20,909 bases of DNA, taken from positions 1 to 20,909 of the forward strand of contig PPGL01000072.1 in the NCBI GenBank assembly GCA_003173915.1. Reading direction: 5' to 3'. This DNA is from Candidatus Levyibacteriota bacterium. GTDB taxonomy: Bacteria; Patescibacteria; Microgenomatia; Levybacterales; UBA12049. This document shows, piece after piece, positions 1 to 8,103 of this stretch (position 1 is its first letter; every line of letters starts with the position of its first letter). A program made the translations under genes and the position numbers. The notes under the pieces were generated by a model. It ran no database searches and was not told the origin of the DNA. It saw nothing but the letters and a program-made list of their open reading frames with translations.

Positions 1-3000
1 GCAATAGGTGGAGCGGGTGGAACTGGCACAAATAATACCGGCGGACGTGGAGGAGATGGAAGAATTCATGCTGACTATATTACTTCACTTTCTGGAACAA
101 CAAGTCCTACTCTTGATTCTACACAAGTTGCAACATTTACACTTCCGCCTGCGGCTACTGTTGTTGTCCCAAATACATTAACAAAAGGCGATCTAACAAG
201 AACAGTAAAATGGAACAATCTTGGTGCAAATTACACAACAACATATTCGTATGACACATTTGGAAATCAAATATCTCTTACCGATACCAACAGCCATACA
301 ACCCAAACACAGTATGGAATTACAGACACAACAAATACCTATCCTGAAAAAATTATCAACGCCAAAAATCAAACCTCTACCTTTGTCTATGACTTAGGAA
401 CTGGCAATGTGCTTTCCAAGACTGATGCTAATGGCAACACAACTACCTATACCTACGATCACTTTGGAAGACCACTCACTGAAGTAGATCCGTATGATTC
501 AGCGTTCTTCCCAACTGTTAGCTACCAATATTTTGACACGTCTTTCCCAAGGGGAAAGGAGATTTCCCACCAAACAACAGGAAATTCCTCAAACACACTC
601 AATACATACACCTTTGTTGATGGACTAAACAGAACTATTCAAACAAGAGCAGATGCAGAGGATCCAACAAAACAAATTGTTACAGATGTTTTCTATAACG
701 GACTCGGTCTCGTTGCAACCCAAAGTGTTCCTCATCTTGATACATATAGCACAACCTACGTAAATCCAGTTGCTGGCAGTAAAAGTATTGGATCGACATA
801 TGACGCACTCGGAAGACTTACCATACTGACCAATCCTGACGCATCAACAAAAAAGACAACGTATGATCACTGGACAAAGACACTTACCGATGAAAATAAT
901 CACACGGTAAATCAAGTTCTGAATGCATACGGAGACATTATTGAAGTTGACGAAAATACTGGAATAAGTACGCCGTATACAACACTTTACTCCTATGATA
1001 CAAAAGATGAGCTTACGAAAATTATCGATGCACTAAGTAACATCACCACATTTACCTATGACTCTTTGGGAAATAAAATTACCCAAGTAGATCCTGATTT
1101 AGGAACATGGCATTATACGTATGATGGGGTAAAAAATTTGTTAACTCAAACAGACAATCGTGGAGTAACAATAACAAATACGTATGACGAGCTTAACCGT
1201 ATTACAAAAATACAGTATCCAACAGATTCGTCTATTACGTATACTTACGACACTCCAACAATTGGAACGCTTTCTACCAAAACAGATCACGCAGGAGTGG
1301 TAAATTATACCTACGACCAACGACTTCGCAAAACTGAAGAAAGTAGAACTACCGACGGCATTACCTGGAATACCTTTTATGCATACGATAGTGCAGACAG
1401 AATTTCTTCGCAGACCAATCCAGACGGGGAAGTTGTAACATATGCATATAATCCACAAGGAACTGTTAATTCTGTAAGCGGAGTTGTTTCAGGGATAAAC
1501 TACAATGCTCTGGGAAATGTTACAGATAAAACATATGCAAATACTCTGACGACTAACTATTCCTATGACCCAAATTCATTCAGACTTACCAATATTAAAA
1601 CAGGCAATTTGCAAGATATAACATATACCTATGACCCTGCAGGAAATGTTATTAGCACAAAAGACAATACAAATAATATTACCCAATCATTTGGGTATGA
1701 CTGGTTGAATCGATTAACAAGTGCAAGCCAATCTGATGGAAACTATAACAATACCTATACGTATGATGCAATTGGAAATCTTATTGGGCTGAATGGAAGT
1801 TCATTTACCTATGGACAGCAAGCTGGACCGCATGCACTTACTTCTTTGCCAGATTTACCTCCTTCTATTTCTTCTATAGCAACGGGTTCTATAAATGAAG
1901 GAAGTACCTATTCGGCAAATGGTAGTTTTACAGACAGTGATTCAACATCATGGACTGCAACTGTTAATTATGGCGATGGCACTACAACGCAACCACTTAC
2001 GCTTTCTGGTACAACTTTTGTACTAAGTCATGTCTACAAAGATAACGGAGCCTATACTGTAACTGTCGTAGTAACAGATAATCAAGGAGCTTCTGCAACG
2101 CAAACAACTACAGTAACAGTTGCCAATATTTCCCCCACTGTTGGATCTATTTCTATTAGTCCAACCCAACCACAGATGAATCAGAGCATTACTATAAATG
2201 CCAACTTTACAGACCCAGGGATTTTGGATACGCATACAGCAACAATTACCTATGGAGATGGATCTGCAACACAAAGTGGAACAGTATCTGAAAGTAATGG
2301 AAATGGATCGGTAAGTGGCACCCATACTTACAGCTCGTATGGAACATTTGCAATTACAGTAAGTGTCACTGATAAAGACAACGGCGTTGGGACAATTACA
2401 ACACAAACATTTGTGAATGCACCTCCTGTTCCAAATGCCGGAGGACCATACACATTTGCAGAAGGGTCGACTGGTATACTAACAGGAAGTGCGACTGATG
2501 CAAATAACGATCCTTTAACGTATTATTGGGATCTGAATAACGATGGAGTGTATGATGTTACTGGAATCAATACACCATTCTCGGCTATTGATGGTCCTTC
2601 TACGCAAACAGTTGTTTTCAAAGCATGTGATACCCACAATGCATGTGCAACAAATTCCACAACTGTGACAACAACCAATGTGGCGCCAACAGTTGGAGCA
2701 ATTTCTATTTCTCCAAATACCCTTAAACCTGGCACTCTCGCCACATTCTCTGCTGGTTTTATAGATCCAGGGACACTCGACACACATACTGCAACAATAA
2801 ATTTTGGTGACGGATCTAACACCCAATCTGCAACAGTCTCAGAATCGAATGGATCAGGAACAGTTAGATCAACGCATACATATACTGCTCTTGGGACTTA
2901 TACTATTACTATAACGGTAACAGACAAGGATGGAGGAGTAGGATCTAACACTACACAGACTGTTGTAATCCCTGCTTCCTCAAGCATCCAAGATGATTGG

Positions 3001-4362
3001 TCAAGTGGCACGATTAATACAACAAAATGGAATAATTGGGGAAGTCCACAAACAAGTGTAGTAAGTAATCAACTCAAAATTTCATCTACTCTGAGTAATT
3101 CATATTATGGACTGGATACATACAATGGATCTGGACAAGATTTACTTGGATCATCTGTAACAGATCAATTAGTAAATGCTGGTAATCAATCTCTTACGTC
3201 CTGGGAAGTTTATCCGGTAATATTGCTTAAAAATAGTGACGTAAACAATTATAAACTACTTTTCTTAATTTCGAATAACACTGTTACTGCACGCAAATAT
3301 GTTGCAGGTACCTCCACCGATATTCACACTGCTACTTATAATAGTTCTACGTATAAATTCTTTAGAATCCGAGAGGCAAACGGAACAACCTATTGGGACA
3401 CATCTGCAGATGACACCAATTGGACCAACTTCACCTCACTTGCAGATCCATTCGACGAAAGCAATATGCGTGCAGGCATGTTAGTTGGAACCTGGCAAAC
3501 AGAAGCATCAACAACGTATGCAATATTTGATAATTTCAATATCCAACTCACACCTCCAACAGCAGCACTTACCGTAACGCCTTTTACCGGAACAGCTCCT
3601 CTTAGTGTTACTGCCAATGGCTCAGGATCAACCGCAGGATATAGTCCGATTAGCACATACACCTTTAACTTTGGCGATGGCACGACTGTTGGGCCACAAA
3701 CAGGCTCTTCGGCAACACATACCTATACCACCGGTGGAACATTTACTGTTACGATTACTGTTACCGACACAGCAACCCTTACTGCAACAACAACAAAAAC
3801 TGTTACTGTGAATACGCCTCCAACAGCAGCACTGAGTGTCAGTCCATCTCTTGCAACGGTTCCCTCATACGCAACTGCTTCAGCTGCAGGGTCTACACCT
3901 GGAACAAATCCAATTAGTACTTACACCTTTAACTTTGGCGATGGAACGACTGTTGGCCCACAAGCAGGTTCTAACGCAACCCATCTATATAACAATGCAG
4001 GTACCTATACTGTTACGGTCACAGTAACAGACTCTATCGGTCTGACCTCCTCAACAACGCAAACAGTTACTATGTCACCAATACTTAACATTACGAGTGT
4101 CTCATCCGGCACTCCTACAGCAACAACAACAACGATTACCTGGACAACAAGTGCTAGTGGAACAAGCCAAGTAATCTATGGAACAACATCGGGGAATCTC
4201 ACCTCCTCAACAACGCTTGATTCAAATCTTGTGACAAATCATAGTGTTGGTCTTACTGGGCTAACAAAGAATAAAACGTATTACTACAAAGTCCTTTCCA
4301 AAAATGCTGCAGGAACACAATTTTCCTCTGCACAATTTTCGTTCACAACACCTTCTCACTAG
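1..4362 (+). CDS. Giant YD-repeat (RHS-like) / PKD / FN3 surface protein, 5' end outside window
   Basis: The frame is open from base 1, so the GTG at 409 is only an internal codon and the protein starts upstream. In window residues (codon 1 = base 1) there is a Gly-rich stretch at about 1-25 (GGRGGDGRIHADY), which in other large secreted proteins often follows LamG-type domains. YD repeats (YxYDxxGN/R) run from about 75 to 610. Four PKD or Ig-like domains (YGDG, HTY, TVTVTD motifs) occupy about 620-990, then a LamG/DUF1349-like sandwich at about 997-1180 (DDWSSGTINTTKW), two near-identical PKD domains at about 1182-1357, and a fibronectin III-like end (TTITWTTS, YYYKVLSKNAAGT). There is no RHS core signature (YDPxxGRF), no toxin tip, no C-terminal membrane helix and no LPXTG. 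It is probably an extracellular adhesin or structural surface protein; the ligand is unknown. Confidence 0.9.
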   Translation, partial: AIGGAGGTGTNNTGGRGGDGRIHADYITSLSGTTSPTLDSTQVATFTLPPAATVVVPNTLTKGDLTRTVKWNNLGANYTTTYSYDTFGNQISLTDTNSHTTQTQYGITDTTNTYPEKIINAKNQTSTFVYDLGTGNVLSKTDANGNTTTYTYDHFGRPLTEVDPYDSAFFPTVSYQYFDTSFPRGKEISHQTTGNSSNTLNTYTFVDGLNRTIQTRADAEDPTKQIVTDVFYNGLGLVATQSVPHLDTYSTTYVNPVAGSKSIGSTYDALGRLTILTNPDASTKKTTYDHWTKTLTDENNHTVNQVLNAYGDIIEVDENTGISTPYTTLYSYDTKDELTKIIDALSNITTFTYDSLGNKITQVDPDLGTWHYTYDGVKNLLTQTDNRGVTITNTYDELNRITKIQYPTDSSITYTYDTPTIGTLSTKTDHAGVVNYTYDQRLRKTEESRTTDGITWNTFYAYDSADRISSQTNPDGEVVTYAYNPQGTVNSVSGVVSGINYNALGNVTDKTYANTLTTNYSYDPNSFRLTNIKTGNLQDITYTYDPAGNVISTKDNTNNITQSFGYDWLNRLTSASQSDGNYNNTYTYDAIGNLIGLNGSSFTYGQQAGPHALTSLPDLPPSISSIATGSINEGSTYSANGSFTDSDSTSWTATVNYGDGTTTQPLTLSGTTFVLSHVYKDNGAYTVTVVVTDNQGASATQTTTVTVANISPTVGSISISPTQPQMNQSITINANFTDPGILDTHTATITYGDGSATQSGTVSESNGNGSVSGTHTYSSYGTFAITVSVTDKDNGVGTITTQTFVNAPPVPNAGGPYTFAEGSTGILTGSATDANNDPLTYYWDLNNDGVYDVTGINTPFSAIDGPSTQTVVFKACDTHNACATNSTTVTTTNVAPTVGAISISPNTLKPGTLATFSAGFIDPGTLDTHTATINFGDGSNTQSATVSESNGSGTVRSTHTYTALGTYTITITVTDKDGGVGSNTTQTVVIPASSSIQDDWSSGTINTTKWNNWGSPQTSVVSNQLKISSTLSNSYYGLDTYNGSGQDLLGSSVTDQLVNAGNQSLTSWEVYPVILLKNSDVNNYKLLFLISNNTVTARKYVAGTSTDIHTATYNSSTYKFFRIREANGTTYWDTSADDTNWTNFTSLADPFDESNMRAGMLVGTWQTEASTTYAIFDNFNIQLTPPTAALTVTPFTGTAPLSVTANGSGSTAGYSPISTYTFNFGDGTTVGPQTGSSATHTYTTGGTFTVTITVTDTATLTATTTKTVTVNTPPTAALSVSPSLATVPSYATASAAGSTPGTNPISTYTFNFGDGTTVGPQAGSNATHLYNNAGTYTVTVTVTDSIGLTSSTTQTVTMSPILNITSVSSGTPTATTTTITWTTSASGTSQVIYGTTSGNLTSSTTLDSNLVTNHSVGLTGLTKNKTYYYKVLSKNAAGTQFSSAQFSFTTPSH
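3550..4071 (+). repeat. Tandem PKD-domain duplication within the surface protein
   Basis: Two PKD domains lie 264 bp (88 codons) apart and are nearly identical at DNA level around the YTFNFGDGTTVGPQ core: 3661-3707 matches 3925-3971 with only a few silent or conservative changes. Both begin PPTAAL. The older pair at about 2130-2400 and 2680-2970 shares DPGxLDTHTATI and TVSESNG but has diverged more. This points to stepwise internal duplication, with the last pair the most recent. Confidence 0.8.
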
Positions 4363-4435
4363 AGCTCATTTCAAAACCATCTTTGTCATCCTGAACAAAG
4401 AGAAACTCAGCATGACATATTTTGAAATAGGTTCT
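4363..4435. repeat. Nested palindromic intergenic repeat (about 70 bp hairpin)
   Basis: The outer arms ATTTCAAAA (4368-4376) and TTTTGAAAT (4420-4428) are perfect. The inner arms TGTCATCCTGA (4384-4394) and TCAGCATGACA (4407-4417) pair with one mismatch around a 12-nt loop. The element begins at the stop codon of the surface-protein gene. TGTCATYCTGA-type palindromes are known as dispersed repeats in many bacterial genomes, so this may be a MITE- or REP-like unit that also stops or protects the transcript. There is no T-run after it, so it is not a classic intrinsic terminator. Confidence 0.65.
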
Positions 4436-4490
4436 AGGAAAACAGTCTTGTGATATTTAAGAAGCTGGGGATTTTATATTAGAAATTATC

Positions 4491-5693
4491 TTATTGATCA
4501 CCATCTTCATCTTCTGCCTCTTCTTCTATCTCTTCTAGCTCCTCTTCTATATTCCTTCGAGGACTGTTTAATAAATTTGTAATGTAACTCTTTAAAACAT
4601 CCGGAACTTTTATTTCGGTTTTCCGGTATTCTTCTTCAGTAGCAGAAAGCAATATATCAAAGATTGTTTGCACATGTGGATTGATAAATGTCCCATCGTC
4701 ACGTACCTCAAATAGAGAAAAATCAATATTTTCGGTTGGGTCAATACTTGTAACTTGTTCTAGGATACCACTAACATAAATCAATCTTCTGCTCTCGTCT
4801 GATAAGACTTTTCCTGAGGGATCTTCTGACGGAATAATAATCTCAGGAGCATCAACGGTTGACATATAAGGTTTTTTATCTGTATTTGCATCTCGTGCTG
4901 CATCTTCGGCAGTTTTTACAGCCCAGTTATATAAGGTAACATTATCAGAATATTGCATAAATTCATCAAAACCACGAGTATCATGAATAAAAAACATGCC
5001 ATCAGTTGTAATAACACCACCATATACAAATAATCCTCTCACAGCCAAAAACAATCTTTCCAGAATTCTGCGAGATGCCTCAGAAGTTAGTGATTCGTCA
5101 GTAAGTTGAGGACGGGATTGATTTTCAGTAAGTTCTCTCAAGATTTTTGCTACGTCCCGCATAATCTCCCCACTCCGCTTACTACTAAAATAACGCCTTC
5201 CACCAGCTTCACTCCTTTCCTGACGCTCGTCTGCAATTAATTTGTTCGCAATTTCTGCAGGCGTTTTTCCTTGTTCCAATAATTCTTTTACTTTTTCCTT
5301 CTGTGGATCTGTCTCTTCTACCACAGGGTGAGAAACGTTGTTAGGGAAATCACCAACATTACCAAATAGCATCCATGAAACCTCTGAAGGAGTGGTCTTA
5401 GGACTACGTTCTGGCAATTCTGGTAAAGCAGCGCCTTGTGATCTTATGCCTCTATAAAGAGTAAGCGCTCGTCCTCCATTAAGGTTGGCGTCTTTTGCAG
5501 CGAGAGTTACGAGACGTCTATTTACTGTTTCCCCATTTTCTATTAGCTTAGTTATAGTCTCGAGAAATTTAACTTCTGGATTACTAAAAGTTCTACGCGC
5601 AACAGCCATTCTAGCGGAAGGCTCTACAAAATGGAGAGCATCAAGAAGTGTATTTGGTAGTGGTGTTCTTTCGGGACCTGGATTGTTAGGCAT
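4491..5693 (-). CDS. Hypothetical soluble protein, 400 aa, acidic tail
   Basis: I do not recognise the family. The protein has no signal peptide or membrane helix and is probably cytoplasmic. Residues 132-190 look like a helix-turn-helix followed by a basic segment (VKELLEQGKTPAEIANKL, then GGRRYFSSKRSGEI), so DNA or RNA binding is possible. Residues 205-245 form a more hydrophobic segment (RLFLAVRGLFVYGG), and the last 22 residues are almost all Glu/Asp (EEELEEIEEEAEDEDGD). It has its own promoter-like sequence just upstream (TGG-TATACT) and is separated by 48 bp from the stop of trhO on the same strand. The ATG at 5693 is the first available after that -10 box. Codon use looks ordinary for a real gene. 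Confidence 0.75.
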   Translation of the reverse strand: MPNNPGPERTPLPNTLLDALHFVEPSARMAVARRTFSNPEVKFLETITKLIENGETVNRRLVTLAAKDANLNGGRALTLYRGIRSQGAALPELPERSPKTTPSEVSWMLFGNVGDFPNNVSHPVVEETDPQKEKVKELLEQGKTPAEIANKLIADERQERSEAGGRRYFSSKRSGEIMRDVAKILRELTENQSRPQLTDESLTSEASRRILERLFLAVRGLFVYGGVITTDGMFFIHDTRGFDEFMQYSDNVTLYNWAVKTAEDAARDANTDKKPYMSTVDAPEIIIPSEDPSGKVLSDESRRLIYVSGILEQVTSIDPTENIDFSLFEVRDDGTFINPHVQTIFDILLSATEEEYRKTEIKVPDVLKSYITNLLNSPRRNIEEELEEIEEEAEDEDGDQ

Positions 5694-5703
5694 AAGTTTG
5701 ACA

Positions 5704-5712
5704 AGTATACCA
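5704..5712 (-). promoter_or_regulatory. Extended -10 promoter of the 400-aa hypothetical gene
   Basis: On the minus strand the sequence reads TGG-TATACT (5712 to 5704), an extended -10 box matching TATAAT at 5 of 6 positions. It ends 10 nt before the ATG at 5693, so the expected leader is only about 3-4 nt. No good -35 is visible. Confidence 0.45.
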
Positions 5713-5741
5713 TACTTTGGGAAAAATTGCTATAGGATAAT

Positions 5742-6650
5742 TTAAGCGAGAGAAGGAATTTTCTTGGAAAGGTATAGTTCTTTACATTCTTTTTTATCAA
5801 AAAAAAGGTTAGTTTGTGTGTCTTTGCAATCTTCACAAGCAATAAAATGATAATGGCAGGCGTCTAGTTCACAATTTACATATAGCTCACTTTTTTTACC
5901 ACACAGCATACATTTTCCAACAATTTCATGCTCAGGACTGTCTGTATTAAATCCAATAGTTAACCTACCATCAAACACATACAACTTACCTTTAAAATCT
6001 TGATTAGGATATTTTTCAATGTATGTTTGAATGCCATCTTTCAGTTGGTATACATCATTAAATCCATTCGCAACCAAAAATCCAGATGCTTTTTCACAGC
6101 GTATACCACCTGTACAAACAGTAACAATTGTTGCATTTTTATAGTGTGCAAGTTTGGGCAAAACTTCTTTAAGCTGAAAAAAATTATGCATGCCAGAAAA
6201 TAAACTGTTAGCAAAATGTCCAGATGCATATTCATAATCATTTCGCATATCAGCAATGTAAAACTTTTTTTTCTCTTCAAACCACTTATGAAGCTCCTCA
6301 GCAGTAATATATTTTCCTGTGATTTTTTGAGGATTTAAATTTGGAATGTTTGTGGTTACAATTTCAGGACGGGTACGGACAGATAATTTTGGAAAAGCAT
6401 TTCCCGTCCCAGTACTTTTTTTATAAACAATGTCTTTAAAATAGGAAGTACTGTTCATGAATTCTATATATTTTTCTGTGGCTGCAATTGTGCCTTCTAC
6501 AGTTCCGTTAATTCCTTCTGAGGCAACAATAATTCTGCCTGTTAGATGTAATTTAGAACAAATTTCTCGTTGTTGGTCGCGTATATCATTTGGAACAGGA
6601 AGATCTACATATTTGTAATACAACAAAATCTGGTAATCATTTTTTGGCAT
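5742..6650 (-). CDS. trhO: tRNA uridine(34) hydroxylase, rhodanese family
   Basis: This enzyme family (YceA/TrhO) uses O2 to hydroxylate C5 of U34 in the anticodon wobble position, the first step to 5-methoxy- or 5-oxyacetyl-uridine. At 302 aa it is near the usual family length. The N-terminal acylphosphatase-like domain (about 5-95) contains GRIIVASEGINGTVEGT. The central rhodanese domain (about 115-215) holds DMRNDYE at 134-140 and the signature C179-TGGIRC-185, with C179 the likely catalytic cysteine. The C-terminus carries a zinc-type cluster, CMLCG then about 12 residues later CHYHF and CEDC. The start at 6650 is fixed by a perfect TATAAT six bases upstream. It sits between ribA and the 400-aa gene on the same strand. 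Requirement for O2 is notable for a probable fermentative organism. Confidence 0.93.
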   Translation of the reverse strand: MPKNDYQILLYYKYVDLPVPNDIRDQQREICSKLHLTGRIIVASEGINGTVEGTIAATEKYIEFMNSTSYFKDIVYKKSTGTGNAFPKLSVRTRPEIVTTNIPNLNPQKITGKYITAEELHKWFEEKKKFYIADMRNDYEYASGHFANSLFSGMHNFFQLKEVLPKLAHYKNATIVTVCTGGIRCEKASGFLVANGFNDVYQLKDGIQTYIEKYPNQDFKGKLYVFDGRLTIGFNTDSPEHEIVGKCMLCGKKSELYVNCELDACHYHFIACEDCKDTQTNLFFDKKECKELYLSKKIPSLA

Positions 6651-6656
6651 GAGGAT

Positions 6657-6662
6657 ATTATA
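6657..6662 (-). promoter_or_regulatory. -10 box of trhO, leaderless arrangement
   Basis: A perfect TATAAT (minus strand, 6662-6657) ends six bases before the ATG at 6650, so transcription should begin at or within 1-2 nt of the start codon. No convincing -35 is present at 16-18 nt. Confidence 0.55.
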
Positions 6663-6757
6663 CAGTAAAACCCTACGTACGGGGAATTAGACTCACAACG
6701 TTTGGAAGTAACTAGTGGAAAATGCAGATGTGATTAATATTGCGAAGTAGAACAAAA

Positions 6758-7474
6758 TCATTCTCCAATAATAATTTTTTCTTCTTGTTCTATTGCATTT
6801 TCTTTTGGAAATCCAAGCAAATGACCAGCCTTTTTTTGTTTTGTCTCAAGATACGAACGATTATACTCATTTGGAGGGATAATCAGAGGAATTCTTTTTG
6901 TAATAGTAATTCCATGTCGTTTTAAATCTTTTATTTTACTGGGATTATTTGTCATAAGCTGCACAGATTTTATATGTAAAGAAAAAAGCATATGCGCAGC
7001 AATATTATAATCTCTTTCATCTGCTTTGAATCCCAACACCTTGTTTGCTTCAATTGTGTCATATCCTGCCTCTTGAAGTGCATATGCTTTAATTTTATTG
7101 GCAAAGCCTATTCCTCGTCCTTCTTGACGAAGATATAATAAAACTCCTTCTCCTAATTGCTCAATTTTTTGTAAAGATGATGTTAGCTGGTCCCGGCAAT
7201 CACATCGAAACGATCCAAAGCCATCGCCTGTTAAACATTCAGAGTGCATTCTGACTGTTATGTTGTCTTTTCCTACCACATCACCTTTTATTAACGCTGC
7301 GTGTTCGTTGGTATCTTTACTATTTCTAAATGCAACAACTTGAAAATTACCAAAACGGGTAGGCAAATTGGCAATTGCAACAATCTGCACGCACATTCCG
7401 CCAAACTTTTCTCCAGTACAATCATGATTTTCGTTTTCCTTAAGAAGCTCAGAAATTGTTTGTGGTGGTATCAT
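6758..7474 (-). CDS. ribA: GTP cyclohydrolase II
   Basis: It converts GTP to 2,5-diamino-6-ribosylamino-4(3H)-pyrimidinone 5'-phosphate, formate and pyrophosphate, the first step of riboflavin synthesis. All key residues are present. The zinc cysteines are C80, C91 and C93 (VRMHSECLTGDGFGSFRCDC), the GTP-binding segment is LYLRQEGRGIG (114-124), the catalytic pair is D152/R154 (ADERDY), and NNPSKI follows. Numbering is offset by +26 from E. coli RibA, so there is a roughly 25-residue N-terminal extension. It is a single-domain RibA, not the RibBA fusion. No ribB, ribD, ribE or ribH lies in the window, so the pathway is either encoded elsewhere or absent. A weak TATACA sits 5 nt before the ATG. 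It is followed by trhO after a 107-bp gap. Confidence 0.94.
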   Translation of the reverse strand: MIPPQTISELLKENENHDCTGEKFGGMCVQIVAIANLPTRFGNFQVVAFRNSKDTNEHAALIKGDVVGKDNITVRMHSECLTGDGFGSFRCDCRDQLTSSLQKIEQLGEGVLLYLRQEGRGIGFANKIKAYALQEAGYDTIEANKVLGFKADERDYNIAAHMLFSLHIKSVQLMTNNPSKIKDLKRHGITITKRIPLIIPPNEYNRSYLETKQKKAGHLLGFPKENAIEQEEKIIIGE

Positions 7475-7554
7475 ACATTTGTATATCCTACTATGGTAGC
7501 ACTAAATTCCAGGTTGTAACACCAACAATATAAGTTTCTAGAAGAGAACACTGT

Positions 7555-8094
7555 TTACTGCTTGTCGGGTACAAAATACATGGCTTCAGAATTCATACAA
7601 TATCTTTTTCCAGTCGGTTGTGGCCCGTCATCAAACACATGTCCAAGATGCCCTCCGCATTTATCCAAAACTTCAATACGAGGTTCACCCGGTATACTAT
7701 CGTCTTCTCGCAAAACAAGTGTATCTTTATTTATTGGCGCCCAAAAACTCGGCCATCCTGTTCCGGAATCATATTTTTGTTCTGAGCGAAATATTGGTTC
7801 GTTACATCCAACACTATAATATGTTCCTTTTCTATTTTCATATTCAAGTTTGCCTGTGAATGGAATTTCTGTTCCAGCAAGTCGAAGAATCTTGTACTGT
7901 TGAGGAGTTAATAGTTTACGCCACTCTGCATCTGTTTTGAATTTGCTTTTATCAAACGATCCAGAGATGATTTTTTCTTGTGACTGTACGGAAGTAGCGT
8001 TAGGGTGAACTGTATGCATTTTTTGGAAAAAGAGAAATGCACCAAGCAAAAAAATGCCAATAACAATACTAACAATTATTTTTCGCATATTCAT
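7555..8094 (-). CDS. msrB: Membrane-anchored peptide-methionine (R)-S-oxide reductase
   Basis: It reduces methionine-R-sulfoxide in damaged proteins. Residues 5-23 form one hydrophobic helix after MNMRK, so the catalytic domain (about 50-179) should lie outside the membrane or be exposed as a lipid-tethered form. MsrB motifs are YDSGTGWPSF (108-117), CGGHLGHVF (146-154, with H149 and H152) and the catalytic Cys in RYCMNSEAMYF (C166). The usual two CxxC zinc pairs are each reduced to one Cys (C97 and C146), so the zinc site appears lost. The resolving Cys sometimes found in SGCGWPSF is Thr here, so recycling may use C97 or C146 or an external reductant. It starts 9 bp after the four-helix membrane protein gene, with which it likely forms an operon. 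Confidence 0.93.
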   Translation of the reverse strand: MNMRKIIVSIVIGIFLLGAFLFFQKMHTVHPNATSVQSQEKIISGSFDKSKFKTDAEWRKLLTPQQYKILRLAGTEIPFTGKLEYENRKGTYYSVGCNEPIFRSEQKYDSGTGWPSFWAPINKDTLVLREDDSIPGEPRIEVLDKCGGHLGHVFDDGPQPTGKRYCMNSEAMYFVPDKQ

Positions 8095-8103
8095 AGTATG
8101 CTA

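Noticed and set aside
1..1850. Polymorphic toxin (RHS) with C-terminal toxin and immunity gene
   Set aside because: No RHS core, no toxin tip, and the next gene is on the opposite strand and not immunity-like.
2515..2826. Cys-rich and other frames on the minus strand inside the giant surface gene (1141-1458, 2023-2406, 2515-2826, 3390-3683)
   Set aside because: They are antisense shadows of Thr/Gly-rich repeat codons and have no start signals.
6671..6684. CCCTACGTACGGGG as a terminator hairpin
   Set aside because: The palindrome has no loop, is imperfect, and has no T-run on either side.
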